Source of the DNA: Flavobacterium hydrocarbonoxydans
GTDB lineage: Bacteria > Bacteroidota > Bacteroidia > Flavobacteriales > Flavobacteriaceae
Assembly: GCF_009789235.1 (NCBI RefSeq)
Contig: NZ_WSTB01000004.1
Coordinates: 372,001-436,000 of the forward strand
Direction: 5' to 3'
DNA length: 64,000 nt
Under the pieces are notes generated by a model. That model made no database searches. It was given only the letters and a program-made list of their open reading frames with translations, and was not told the DNA's origin. The position numbers and the translations under genes were made by a program. Shown piece after piece: positions 27,029-35,828 of this stretch (position 1 is the stretch's first letter; each line of letters starts with the position of its first letter).

Positions 27029-28774
27029 TTAATTTATTTGTACGACACTTCCTTTTACAATCGCCGCAGCGGCAGATGACATTTCTGCACCTGCACTTCC
27101 TTCGGCTTTGAACATTGCTTTTGCTTTCAGTGAGACATTGGTTCCTTCAATGGTAACATCACCTGTAGCGATTAGCTCAATATTTCCGGCACTTTCCATT
27201 TTTATGCCACTGCTGTTGATGGTGATTACATTCGAATTTTCATCTTCAATTATAATGACTCCTTTGTCTTCATCGAGTGTTATTTTTTTGCCCGCTGGAG
27301 TTTCAATTCCGATGGATTTTTTTTCATCATCAAATAAAACTTTCATTTCACTTCGGGTTACAATTCCTTTTTGATGATTATCGTCGGAAGCTACTAGTGG
27401 AGCAGGTTTTCCGCTGCTGTGAAGCATTCCTAAAACAATGGCATTATTGGGGTCTTCGTTGACAAAACCGATGATCACTTCGTCTTCGATTTCAGGTCTG
27501 AAAAAAATGCCTCTGTTTTCTCCCGCATCCGGCGAGGCTACTCGACACCAAATGCCTTGTTCGGTATTATTAATTATCGGAATTTTTACCAAAATCCGGT
27601 CTTCGCCATTGGGGTCGCTTTCCAGTTGGGTCACAATTCCCACATGGAGTCCTTTTATGGCGGGTATAATTCCGGAACCTGTGGGTGTATGAATGTCAAA
27701 AGTTTCAGAAAACCATTCGGGGTTTAACCCAAATTGTGCATCAATGGTCCAGTTTCCTTCGGTTAATTCGTGAAAAACGCCTGTGATATACGCTTTTCCG
27801 TTAAAGCGGTCGCCAACACCTTCCAGCGTTATAATCGTGTTGGGTTTCACGGCCGGAATTCCCTGAAATTTAGCTCTTCCGCGGATTTTGGATAATTGCT
27901 GAAAAAATAATTTGGCATCCGCCCAATCCTGAAGTTCAACTTCGGTAATGGTGCCTCCGTGGCGTAATTCGAGATTTTTATGCTTGATTATTCCGGATAA
28001 ATCAGAAGGAGCAAGATTCCCGTTCAGGCTTACAGCAGGATCTTTGGCTTCAATTTCGACCAATTCCTGATTGGTGTAATCCCAACTGTACGAAGACACT
28101 TTGGCGAATTGATTTCGGGCATCGATCTCGGCATCAAAATCAAGCAGAGTCGCTCCAAAAGTCACCGTTTCAACAGACGTTGCCTTTACGTTGGGTTTGC
28201 TGATGGTGATTTTACCATTTTCAACAAAACAAAGTTTTCCATTGGCCTGCGCTCTTGAAACAATAAAATCCCAGTCGGAAGTATTGTATTGCACCAATTC
28301 TTTATGGCTGAAATTGGTGGCTTCGATATCTTTTTTTAAACCGTAAGCATCAATAATTTCTTCGAATGCCTCGCTGTCTTTTACATCATAAAAATAGTTG
28401 CTCTTTCTTCCAATGGTAAGTTTTACCGCTTCGTCTTTACATTCGATAATCAGTAAAGAAGCATTGTTTTTTATTTTGATAGCGTGCTTGATGATAATAC
28501 CTTTATAAATCGTTTCCTCATCATTATGATAACCTGCATTTATTTCGATTTTTTTACCCGGAATCAATAAATCTTCATTACTCAGTTTAAAATCCCTTTG
28601 AGCAGCTTCTCCGTCTGCCAAAACAATTTGGGCCATAGGAATCCGGTTTACTTCATTTTGTACCACTACACTTTTTACCTGATAGGTTTTAGACAATTCT
28701 TCCCCTTCAATTAAAATTTTAAGTGTTACTAAATCGGCACTTTTACTGGTTTGTATGACTCCGCTATTGTTCAT
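27029..28774 (-). CDS. VgrG-like central spike (Afp8/Pvc8-like)
   Basis: 581 aa. It contains a phage GPD/gp44-like N-terminal part (ILIEGEELSKTYQVKSVVVQ), an OB-fold/gp5-like domain around residues ~375-460 (GIWCRVASPDAGENRGIFFR, then PEIEDEVIIGF) and a C-terminal beta-helix with repeating short strands (NIELIATGDVTIEGTNVSLK). It forms the trimeric piercing needle under the tube. There is no appended effector domain. Its ATG overlaps the TGA of the LysM-type baseplate gene. Confidence 0.93.
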   Translation of the reverse strand: MNNSGVIQTSKSADLVTLKILIEGEELSKTYQVKSVVVQNEVNRIPMAQIVLADGEAAQRDFKLSNEDLLIPGKKIEINAGYHNDEETIYKGIIIKHAIKIKNNASLLIIECKDEAVKLTIGRKSNYFYDVKDSEAFEEIIDAYGLKKDIEATNFSHKELVQYNTSDWDFIVSRAQANGKLCFVENGKITISKPNVKATSVETVTFGATLLDFDAEIDARNQFAKVSSYSWDYTNQELVEIEAKDPAVSLNGNLAPSDLSGIIKHKNLELRHGGTITEVELQDWADAKLFFQQLSKIRGRAKFQGIPAVKPNTIITLEGVGDRFNGKAYITGVFHELTEGNWTIDAQFGLNPEWFSETFDIHTPTGSGIIPAIKGLHVGIVTQLESDPNGEDRILVKIPIINNTEQGIWCRVASPDAGENRGIFFRPEIEDEVIIGFVNEDPNNAIVLGMLHSSGKPAPLVASDDNHQKGIVTRSEMKVLFDDEKKSIGIETPAGKKITLDEDKGVIIIEDENSNVITINSSGIKMESAGNIELIATGDVTIEGTNVSLKAKAMFKAEGSAGAEMSSAAAAIVKGSVVQIN

Positions 28775-29457
28775 CAGGATTGTTTTTGTAAGGGTGGAAA
28801 AAATAGTTTTTGTCCGGTTTTTAATTTTCTGAAATTCACAAGATTATTGACTTTGGCCACTTCCAGATAATATTTAGAATCGCCGTAGATATGAAAAGAC
28901 ATCAAAGGCAGTGTGTCGCCTTCTTTTACCGTTCTGTAATGTGTTAAATCTGGCGACTTATTGTTTTCTTTTGCCGCTCTCAAATTGTCTTCAACAAATC
29001 CCTGAAATTTTGCTTTTGCAATGGCTCTTATGGGTGTTCCGTCTGGTTTAAAGAGTTTGAATTCGATATTCATCTCCGTCAGGGAACCTTTAAAAAGCAA
29101 AGTTCCCCAGGAGATAATCAGATAATTGGGTTTGTGTTCGTCTCCATTGTAATCCAAAATCACTTTTTTGAATTTCTCAATATCATCGATGATACCATCC
29201 TTCGAACTTTCGAAACCGCTAATTACCCCGGAACGGTCAAAAACAAAATCGAGTTCCAGATTTTCAGGTAATTTTTTATTGAATTTCGGCGAAACCGTAC
29301 TGGTTCCGGAAGCCTGAGTTTCATCGCTTTGAATTTTATAGTGATAGGTATATTTTTCAGGATTCATCAGGGTAGTAAATTTACCATCAGCAATCTTGTT
29401 GTTGAATTCCGGGTCACTATAAGCAACGACTTTTAGTTTTTCTAATTCTCCTGCCAT
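28774..29457 (-). CDS. LysM-type baseplate hub protein (Afp7/Pvc7-like)
   Basis: 227 aa. The C-terminal ~50 residues form a LysM-like module (YRTVKEGDTLPLMSFHIYGD ... VNNLVNFRKLKTGQKLFFPP). The N-terminal part resembles the phage gp53-type hub domain. In Afp/PVC, Afp7 connects the spike with the tube. The stop codon overlaps the VgrG-like start by one base, and the start lies 3 bp after the small DUF5908-like gene. Confidence 0.9.
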   Translation of the reverse strand: MAGELEKLKVVAYSDPEFNNKIADGKFTTLMNPEKYTYHYKIQSDETQASGTSTVSPKFNKKLPENLELDFVFDRSGVISGFESSKDGIIDDIEKFKKVILDYNGDEHKPNYLIISWGTLLFKGSLTEMNIEFKLFKPDGTPIRAIAKAKFQGFVEDNLRAAKENNKSPDLTHYRTVKEGDTLPLMSFHIYGDSKYYLEVAKVNNLVNFRKLKTGQKLFFPPLQKQS

Positions 29458-29460
29458 GAC

Positions 29461-29619
29461 TTAGCGTTCTTTTTTTCGTTCGATGATTTTCATTACTTGT
29501 GCAACACATTCAGCTACTGCATCTTCCTCTTTGCTTTTTTGAGCAGTGGCAGATGCAGTTGGTTTCGATCCTTCGTTCACGTTTATTTTAATGTGAAGCT
29601 CTTTTATTTCTATGGGCAT
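29461..29619 (-). CDS. Small eCIS protein, DUF5908-like (Afp6/Pvc6 position)
   Basis: A 52-aa protein, below most gene-calling length limits, reading MPIEIKELHIKINVNEGSKP then a polar helix ending in MKIIERKKER. Start and stop fit exactly between the second tube gene (2-bp gap) and the LysM-type gene (3-bp gap), so it is certainly translated as part of the operon. The MPIEIKELHIK opening is typical of the DUF5908 family found in the same slot of many eCIS loci. Its structural role is unknown. Confidence 0.88.
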   Translation of the reverse strand: MPIEIKELHIKINVNEGSKPTASATAQKSKEEDAVAECVAQVMKIIERKKER

Positions 29620-29621
29620 GA

Positions 29622-30068
29622 CTAGCTTTTTATTATGGTGAAATAATTATAGGTAAGCTCAAAGTTTTCTACAACGAGTTTACTTTCTTCGGCATTAAAA
29701 TCTTCAACTCCCCACTTTACCGGATAGGCATGCACCACATTCCATGAAATCAAAGGCTGATGCTCGGCATTGAGCAGTTTGATGGTCAGGTTTACGGGTT
29801 TGAAAGAAAAGTTTTCGATGGCATCCCTGCACCAGTCAATCACAACAGAATCAATCAGTATTCCTCTTTTTAAAGTCAGGTTTGGATATTTTGTCTTTAC
29901 AGGAAGTTTGTGTTTGAATCTATTTTCTCCACCTTCGGCAATTTCTTCGGTTTCAATATCAACAGACAAACCGGAAACCGATTGAAACTGATGGTCTTTT
30001 TCTTTCGAACCAAGACCTTCAAATTCAACTAAAAAATGAAAACCTACCGGTGGATAATAGTTAGCCAT
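29622..30068 (-). CDS. eCIS inner tube protein 2 (Afp5-like, gp19 family)
   Basis: 148 aa with a phage T4 gp19-like tube fold (YPPVGFHFLVEFEG, FKHKLPVKTKYPNLTLKRGI). It is paralogous to the next gene upstream. In Afp/PVC the second tube-like protein caps the tube at the baseplate interface, and its position next to the DUF5908-LysM genes supports that role. Gaps to its neighbours are 2 bp. Confidence 0.93.
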   Translation of the reverse strand: MANYYPPVGFHFLVEFEGLGSKEKDHQFQSVSGLSVDIETEEIAEGGENRFKHKLPVKTKYPNLTLKRGILIDSVVIDWCRDAIENFSFKPVNLTIKLLNAEHQPLISWNVVHAYPVKWGVEDFNAEESKLVVENFELTYNYFTIIKS

Positions 30069-30070
30069 GA

Positions 30071-30499
30071 CTAGTCATTTTGGATGGATAAACCTTCATG
30101 AACCAATTCCATTGATTCGATAGCTACTTCATTTCCATCAGCTTTTAAATCAGTTGACTGAATTTTGGTAGGCCAGGCATTTTTTACTTTCCAGATGATC
30201 ACAGGTTCGTGCTCTTCGTTAAGTAATTTGATGGTAATATCCCTTCTTTCTATGGTGTTTAGTTTTACCGTGTTCCACCAGTTGTAATACTCATTATCAC
30301 TTTTAAAAGTGCCTCTTTTGAGTGTGATGTTAGAGAATTTCTGCATGCCCGGCATTTTAATTTTGCTGTATTCCGGACTTGCTCCCTGACGGTATTCAAT
30401 AACTTCAGTTTCGACGTCTAATCCGGAAACTTCTGTAAAACCTATTTTTGTTCCCCCCCAGTCAACTGAGAAATGAAACTTTGGTAGCGGATAACTCAT
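30071..30499 (-). CDS. eCIS inner tube protein 1 (Afp1-like, gp19 family)
   Basis: 142 aa in the gp19 tube family (YPLPKFHFSVDWGGTKIGFT and KMPGMQKFSNITLKRGTF). It should polymerise as hexameric rings to form the conduit that carries the cargo. It directly follows the sheath gene, which is the usual tube-sheath pairing, and is likely the major tube protein. Confidence 0.93.
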   Translation of the reverse strand: MSYPLPKFHFSVDWGGTKIGFTEVSGLDVETEVIEYRQGASPEYSKIKMPGMQKFSNITLKRGTFKSDNEYYNWWNTVKLNTIERRDITIKLLNEEHEPVIIWKVKNAWPTKIQSTDLKADGNEVAIESMELVHEGLSIQND

Positions 30500-30528
30500 G
30501 ATTATATTTTTTTAATGTTGTTATTTAA

Positions 30529-32625
30529 TTAAGATTCCTGCATTTTGTGAGAGAAACGCAGAATAATGAATTCTGCCGGACGAACTACTGCGAGTCCTAT
30601 TTCGACAATCATTCGGCCTTCCAGAATATCTAAAGCAGACATGGTTTGGCCTAAGCCAATTCTAACATAAAAGGCCTGTTCAGGTTTGGCTCCGGCCAAT
30701 GCTCCTGCTCTCCATTGCAGAATGAGGAAATTCTCGATCATCGCTCTAACCCTAATCCAGGTATTGGCATCGTTGGGCTCAAATACAAATTGCTCGGTTG
30801 CTTTTTTGATGGATTCTTCGGCCATATTAAAGAAACGTCTCACCGGAACATAACGCCATTCGTTATCATTCCCGGCCAATGTTCTGGATCCCCAAACCAG
30901 GGTTCCTTTGCCCGTAAAACTTCTGATTGCATTGATAGATTTACCGGCAACAGTATCAATATTCAGGTTGTCCTGAATGGTGTTGGTTATCTTAACGGTT
31001 GGTTTTATAACATAATTCAGACTCACATTCGCAGGAGCTTTCCATACGCCTCGGTCTTTATCGACTCTCGCATATACTCCGGCAATGGCAGAACTAGGAG
31101 GAAGGGTTATCGACAGATTGTAAATTTCAGTAAGAATTTTATTGTAAGTCGCGTTATCCATAGCTTCCAGCGTGCTTAGTTTTCTTCCGTTAAGGACGCC
31201 ATTATTGACATCTTTTCCATCAACAGATTTAATAGCATTTAAGAGTGAAGTCAGGTTTGCATCTATAGCCGAGAAGCTATTGGTAAGTCCGGAAATCCCG
31301 GTCTGAGCGTTCAAAGGAGTATAATTGACCAGTTTTTTTAGTTCTTTATCAAAACTGATATCATCTGTTTGAATAATTTTCAGCAGTTTGGCTGTTGCAT
31401 TTTCGTCCTGTATTTTTTTCTTTAGTGTTTTTAAGTTTTTATATACAGAATCAATTTTATTTGCAGCAGTAAAATTTAGATTAAAAGCCGTCAGCGTACT
31501 GGAGATAGTTCCCGCAATAACCATATTTTCGTCTGATATTGTGCTGATGGCTGCATTAGCTTCTTCGTTTAGCGTGTTTTTCAAAAGTGTTAATTCTTCT
31601 AAAGTACCCAGCAAACCGTCCAGATTAGTTAAAAAAGCTGTTTTTTTGTCAGCATTGCTAACAAAGGTTCCATCCAGATCAAAACCAGTTGCATCATTAC
31701 TATAAAGTTGTAAAAGCAAATCACTTACCTGACCGGCGATTTCTCCGGGAGCTGGTATTTCAGCCAACTTGGTTACGGTTGCATTGATTCCGGTAGTTGG
31801 ATTTTCAATAAGCACCAGTCCTGCAGCAATCTGATCGTAGGCTTTTGCCGTATAGGAAAAATGTTTTAATATAATTTTGCTGGTATCAAAAGCATAGTCT
31901 AATATGGTTTCCAGGTGTGGATAATAAACAGCTCCGTACTTAATAGTATCTTTTTCAGAACTGATTTTATCTCTTAAATCATCTATATTAGTATCGGTTG
32001 GACTTGATTCATCATAATTTAACGTGTCAATTAAGGTGAATCTGTCCTGAAGATTTTTGCATTGCGTCAAGGCATTGTTGTACAATCCGTAGAAATCAGT
32101 CGTGTTTATCGAAGCTACTTTTGTGGCGTCTGGAAATAAAATGAGGGTGGGTTCGTCTATTTTTTCTAATTCTAATAAACCATTATTCAGCGCTATACTA
32201 TTGTTGATAGTAGTAACCGCAGTATCCTCTTCATCCAAATCATTGCCATAACGACCTACCGAAACAATATAACAGGGACCGCCGCCATTTGCAAAAAACA
32301 ACTGCATCGAATAATACATCAAAAAAGGCTGTCTGGAAGTAGGTTGATCTACGATAATAGATCGGGTGTCACCACTATCACCTAAAACATCATTAATGGT
32401 AACACTAATAGTGGTTTCTGGTTTTGCATAGCCAAAAAAGCGTTCGTATTCTAAGAGAGAAGTAATTCTGGTGGGTTTCAGTTTCAAATCTCCATTAATT
32501 TTGTTCGTAGCTTTTTCAGTATAGCCAATAAAAGCGGGAATCGCTGTTTCTACCTGGGCAACTGAAGGAGGGAATTTTACGATTTCCTCAACATATACCC
32601 CGGGTGTTTTGTAAGTTGTTGCCAT
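30529..32625 (-). CDS. eCIS contractile sheath protein
   Basis: 698 aa. The N-terminus (YKTPGVYVEEIVKFPPSVAQ) and C-terminus (GRMIVEIGLAVVRPAEFIIL) are highly typical of Afp2-4/T4 gp18 tail sheath proteins; VWGSRTL and the ILQWRAGALAG region are also conserved. Afp carries three sheath paralogues of roughly 350-450 aa, while this locus has one larger copy. The extra length is a ~350-residue insertion (about residues 150-480), variable and rich in Asn, Asp and Leu, probably displayed on the particle surface. Confidence 0.93.
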   Translation of the reverse strand: MATTYKTPGVYVEEIVKFPPSVAQVETAIPAFIGYTEKATNKINGDLKLKPTRITSLLEYERFFGYAKPETTISVTINDVLGDSGDTRSIIVDQPTSRQPFLMYYSMQLFFANGGGPCYIVSVGRYGNDLDEEDTAVTTINNSIALNNGLLELEKIDEPTLILFPDATKVASINTTDFYGLYNNALTQCKNLQDRFTLIDTLNYDESSPTDTNIDDLRDKISSEKDTIKYGAVYYPHLETILDYAFDTSKIILKHFSYTAKAYDQIAAGLVLIENPTTGINATVTKLAEIPAPGEIAGQVSDLLLQLYSNDATGFDLDGTFVSNADKKTAFLTNLDGLLGTLEELTLLKNTLNEEANAAISTISDENMVIAGTISSTLTAFNLNFTAANKIDSVYKNLKTLKKKIQDENATAKLLKIIQTDDISFDKELKKLVNYTPLNAQTGISGLTNSFSAIDANLTSLLNAIKSVDGKDVNNGVLNGRKLSTLEAMDNATYNKILTEIYNLSITLPPSSAIAGVYARVDKDRGVWKAPANVSLNYVIKPTVKITNTIQDNLNIDTVAGKSINAIRSFTGKGTLVWGSRTLAGNDNEWRYVPVRRFFNMAEESIKKATEQFVFEPNDANTWIRVRAMIENFLILQWRAGALAGAKPEQAFYVRIGLGQTMSALDILEGRMIVEIGLAVVRPAEFIILRFSHKMQES

Positions 32626-32646
32626 GATTAATTGTTTTTTTAATTA

Positions 32647-33489
32647 TTAAATAAATATTTCCGAATAGTAATCACCATTGATTTTTGTTATTGATTTTAC
32701 GGATGGATTAGGATAATGACTGTTAACCGGTTCTGGAGGCGTAAAATCGGTAAGGGGATCAATTTCGACAAAACCAGAAAGGGTTAAAGGTTTTGCAGCA
32801 TTGGTTTCAATTTCGGATGTTGCTTTCCGGTTGATGTATTTCCAAAGTGTTTTTCGATTATCAAAATGAATTTTAAAATTGGGACTCAGTATTTTTCCCA
32901 AATCGTTTATAATATTTCCAGCAGCATTGTCGCCCTGAAGGTTTAGGGAAATAATCCCAAAAACACCTTGTTTTTCCGAAGGCTGAAGTGCCGAAAGTAA
33001 TTCGGCAGTAGTTTCTTCGGATACTAAATACGCATTGGAAATGAGTTTGTTGTCCTCTATTTTCGGAAGGTATTCAAATGTAATCGGCTCTTTTAGAGGC
33101 TTGATATTGCTAAATAACAATACCTGACTAAAAGCAAAGTCTAAGTCGGTATAATTCACAAATTGATAGTCTTTGATGCTGATTAAAAATTTTAAGTTCA
33201 GATTAGCAGGAATTTTGATAAAAGGATCAGTTTCATCAGTATCTTTAACTTTTATGTAAATACTAAAACCTGTTTTGGTTTTTTTGTATGACATCCTGTG
33301 GTTTTGTAATGCCGTATGCGTTTCCAGAGTTGGGGTTATAGTCGAAAAAACATCGGTACTGTATTTTTGCAGCATTTTTTCTTTCCCTACAGTCGGCATA
33401 CTCTGAAAAGTTTCCACACCATTATTCAAAAAATAATTATGAAAAAGTGTTACTTCAAACAACAATCCGTATGTAAGATTAAAACCCAT
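32647..33489 (-). CDS. Uncharacterised eCIS protein between cap and sheath genes
   Basis: 280 aa, with no signal peptide despite the hydrophobic MGFNLTYGLLFEVTLFHNYF opening. It is rich in beta strands, with a FVEIDPLTDFTPP segment near residue 245 and an SVKSITKINGDYYSEIFI tail. It starts 2 bp after the DUF4255 gene and ends 21 bp before the sheath, so it is part of the structural operon. The Afp and PVC clusters have no obvious counterpart. It may be a cap component, sheath adaptor or surface protein. Confidence 0.75.
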   Translation of the reverse strand: MGFNLTYGLLFEVTLFHNYFLNNGVETFQSMPTVGKEKMLQKYSTDVFSTITPTLETHTALQNHRMSYKKTKTGFSIYIKVKDTDETDPFIKIPANLNLKFLISIKDYQFVNYTDLDFAFSQVLLFSNIKPLKEPITFEYLPKIEDNKLISNAYLVSEETTAELLSALQPSEKQGVFGIISLNLQGDNAAGNIINDLGKILSPNFKIHFDNRKTLWKYINRKATSEIETNAAKPLTLSGFVEIDPLTDFTPPEPVNSHYPNPSVKSITKINGDYYSEIFI

Positions 33490-33491
33490 GA

Positions 33492-34088
33492 TTACTCTCT
33501 TTTTTTCGTTAAACCTTTGTAAGTACTGATGAGTTGCCCTTCGCCTTGCGCAATATTGCGTTCAATTTGTATCATGCTCACTTTGTATAAAGCCGATGGG
33601 AGTTGTTTACCGCCCAGTGTACCCCAGATATAATTCAGTTCTTCAAAAGTGGGCGTATAGAGCTCTACCGAAAACCTGAAGTTGTCAATATTGGCCATAG
33701 CCACATTATTTCGGTTGTAAATGGTATTGGCTTGGGTAAATAATTTTTTTGACTGAAAAAAAGCAATGATTTTCGAAATATCATTCAGCGAGTTGATATA
33801 GGCATTTCTGTTGGCGCTAAAAAGCAAGTACAGATTTAGATTGATGACATTGTTTTTATAAATCGTTTTATCTTTTTCGATAACATGATTAGGAAAGTTT
33901 TTTAAAGTAGTTTCCTCGTCTAAATTGATCAAGGTAAGAGCGACTTTATCATCTAAATTACCGGATACAGTATCGTTTTGAGACTCTAAAAAAGCAATAT
34001 TTTCAGCCACAATTGATTTTTCTAACCCAATTTCTTCGAGATAGTTGTTTACCTGTTCTGTAATTATCTGAATAACTTCAAAAATCAT
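33492..34088 (-). CDS. DUF4255 tail terminator/cap protein (Afp16/Pvc16-like)
   Basis: 198 aa. The N-terminal MIFEVIQIITEQVNNYLEEI opening and the LNLYLLFSAN core match DUF4255 proteins, whose Afp16 member terminates tube and sheath polymerisation. It is the first gene of the eCIS cluster here, whereas in Afp it is the last structural gene. It is tightly coupled to the next gene (2-bp gap). Confidence 0.92.
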   Translation of the reverse strand: MIFEVIQIITEQVNNYLEEIGLEKSIVAENIAFLESQNDTVSGNLDDKVALTLINLDEETTLKNFPNHVIEKDKTIYKNNVINLNLYLLFSANRNAYINSLNDISKIIAFFQSKKLFTQANTIYNRNNVAMANIDNFRFSVELYTPTFEELNYIWGTLGGKQLPSALYKVSMIQIERNIAQGEGQLISTYKGLTKKRE

Positions 34089-34560
34089 CTTGTGATACCT
34101 TTACTATATTCTACATTCTAACTGGTTTGATTACCTTGAGTTTATTGCATACAATTCTGCTTAAAGAAATTAGCTTCAAGGTGTAGATTGAAAAATAGAA
34201 GAGAAGGGGCTCCAGATTTTGTTTTTAAACTTGTGATAAAAAGGAGGCTTATAGAATTGTCGAAGTTATAAAAATGAATACCTATCAAAACAGGGGAAAA
34301 ATACCCTTTTTTTAACCGTGTAAATACCTGTATTTTAAGTGTTTAACATTGATTTTGTTTTGATTTTATTTTAAAAAAATATGCCAGAATTTATGAAAGC
34401 GGTTAGAGTTTTTATAAATGAAAAAAGAACTCGTTCCCCATTTAGATTTGGGTTGAAAGGAAAAATTATCCAATTTGAATTTACTTAAATGTGATGGTTT
34501 AAAGAAACTTCTTTAATCTGTCAAGGTATTGATAATCTTAAATCTGTAGATTTTTGGAAT
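34089..34560. other. Upstream region of the eCIS operon
   Basis: A 472-bp AT-rich non-coding stretch that must hold the eCIS promoter, because all following genes are tightly packed on the minus strand. I found no clean match to the TTG-N19-TAnnTTTG promoter on the minus strand, so an alternative sigma factor or activator may be used. A 35-codon plus-strand frame at 34381-34488 is present but unsupported. Confidence 0.6.
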
Positions 34561-34600
34561 AAAAAAAATCGGTTCTAAATCACTTTAAAACCGATTTTTT
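34561..34600. terminator. Rho-independent terminator
   Basis: A 12-bp stem (AAAAAATCGGTT/AACCGATTTTTT) around a 14-nt loop. It ends the minus-strand 85-aa gene at 34629-34886 and isolates it from the eCIS operon. Confidence 0.9.
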
Positions 34601-34628
34601 ATCTGTATGGATGGGTTACACTTTACTA

Positions 34629-34886
34629 TTATTTTTCCGGATCTAAATTATCAACCGCAGAAATCTGGTCTAATATATTGGTTTGGTTAGGCGAAATGTA
34701 GTTTTTGGTTTCGGTTGTATTTTCTTTCTTAAAAAGAATATCTAATGCGTTGTATAATTTTAATAAAACATCTCTGTCTTCTTTTTCAATCTCTAAGGCA
34801 GTATTAAAATTAAAAACATAATTATTCGAATTGCGTACTTCTACTTTTATGGTTTTCGATGTGATTTTAAATTTAACTATATCCAT
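34629..34886 (-). CDS. Small hypothetical protein
   Basis: 85 aa, acidic toward the C-terminus, with an N-terminal beta-hairpin-like stretch (FKITSKTIKVEVRNSNNYVF) and a helix (DRDVLLKLYNALDILFKKE). There is no signal peptide and no recognised family. It has its own strong terminator just downstream, so it is probably a monocistronic gene. Confidence 0.55.
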   Translation of the reverse strand: MDIVKFKITSKTIKVEVRNSNNYVFNFNTALEIEKEDRDVLLKLYNALDILFKKENTTETKNYISPNQTNILDQISAVDNLDPEK

Positions 34887-35115
34887 TGGTATAAATTACT
34901 TAGTTTGAAAAGACTGTTTTAGAATCAGTTATCTTCGTTTTTTTACGCTTTTAATATTTATGCAAATTATCGTTTTTTTTAGCAGAAAACCAAGCTTAAG
35001 AGAATTGATTTTAATGTGAATTTTTGGCTGACTGATTTTTTTGTAAATATATTAACTTCTTTTAAGATGGTATTTGTAACGTATTAATTTTTAGTCTTTT
35101 TTTGTAAAGAGAAAA

Positions 35116-35142
35116 GGAGTTGAACCGTGACCTCAGGGTTAT
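35116..35142 (-). other. Displaced tRNA-Met fragment, possible att scar
   Basis: These 27 bases (GGAGTTGAACCGTGACCTCA followed by GGGTTAT) match 37951-37978 of the tRNA-Met gene in the same orientation with a single C missing. They cover the T-arm, the variable loop and part of the anticodon arm, but not the acceptor end. A partial tRNA copy 2.8 kb beyond the tRNA 3' end resembles what integrative elements leave behind. Nothing else in the 34887-35204 gap is recognised. Confidence 0.75.
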
Positions 35143-35204
35143 CAGAATTAAAATATGATTGTTTTTGTTTTTTAACCCCACTCAAAAAGGATTGAGTATT
35201 TTTC

Positions 35205-35828
35205 TTAAAAAATGTATCCTAAGCTTTTAGCCTTATTGAGAAGCATAACAATAGAGTTTACTTCTAATTTCCGCATGCAATTTTTTCGATGTGTTATCAC
35301 TGTATATTCGCTTAAGTAAAGCTTATTCGCGATTTCTTTTGACGATTTTCCTTGAGCAATCAGGGAAATAATTTCTATTTCACGAGTACTCAAATGAATT
35401 CTATCGGTTTTAAAACTGATTTTTTCACTTTCTAAAGAAGGAAAAAAAACGGAATTACTTTTGATTGTAGTAATTGCAACAATAAAATCTGCTATCTCGA
35501 AATTTTTAGACAAATACCCCTTCACTCCAATAACTTTAAGATTTTTTATTAGTTCAATATTATCATATTGGCTAACCATCAATATTGAAATATCAGGATA
35601 TAATTCGATCATTTTTTTGGCTGCTTCAATACCATTTAATTCAGGCATATTAATATCAATTATTGCAAGATCAATTGTATTATGTTGTAAAAACTGCAAT
35701 AATTGTATGCCATCATTTACCTCACCAATTATCACACCTAAATTGTTGGTCGAAATAATATGACTAATTCCTGAAATAATTAATTTATGGTCATCAGCAA
35801 TAACTATTTTGTAATTCGATCCTGTCAT
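35205..35828 (-). CDS. NarL/FixJ-type response regulator
   Basis: 207 aa. The receiver domain has acidic residues DD at 12-13 and the phosphoacceptor Asp58 in IIDINMPE; a LuxR-type HTH (LSTREIEIISLIAQGKSSKE) follows at about 143-200. It is the partner of the histidine kinase immediately upstream, whose stop overlaps this start by 4 bp. Its position close to the eCIS makes regulation of the injection system possible, but no binding site is known. Confidence 0.93.
   Translation of the reverse strand: MTGSNYKIVIADDHKLIISGISHIISTNNLGVIIGEVNDGIQLLQFLQHNTIDLAIIDINMPELNGIEAAKKMIELYPDISILMVSQYDNIELIKNLKVIGVKGYLSKNFEIADFIVAITTIKSNSVFFPSLESEKISFKTDRIHLSTREIEIISLIAQGKSSKEIANKLYLSEYTVITHRKNCMRKLEVNSIVMLLNKAKSLGYIF

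Noticed and set aside
8179..34088. Type VI secretion system or prophage
   Set aside because: VgrG-, PAAR- and gp25-like genes exist, but TssJ/L/M membrane-complex genes, ClpV and Hcp-type operon order are missing. Capsid, portal, terminase and lysis genes are also missing. The AAA+, DUF4255, DUF5908-like and DUF4157 genes fit an eCIS.
34381..34488. 35-codon plus-strand frame in the eCIS upstream region
   Set aside because: It has no ribosome-binding site or family resemblance. It remains possible as a small peptide, but is not supported.
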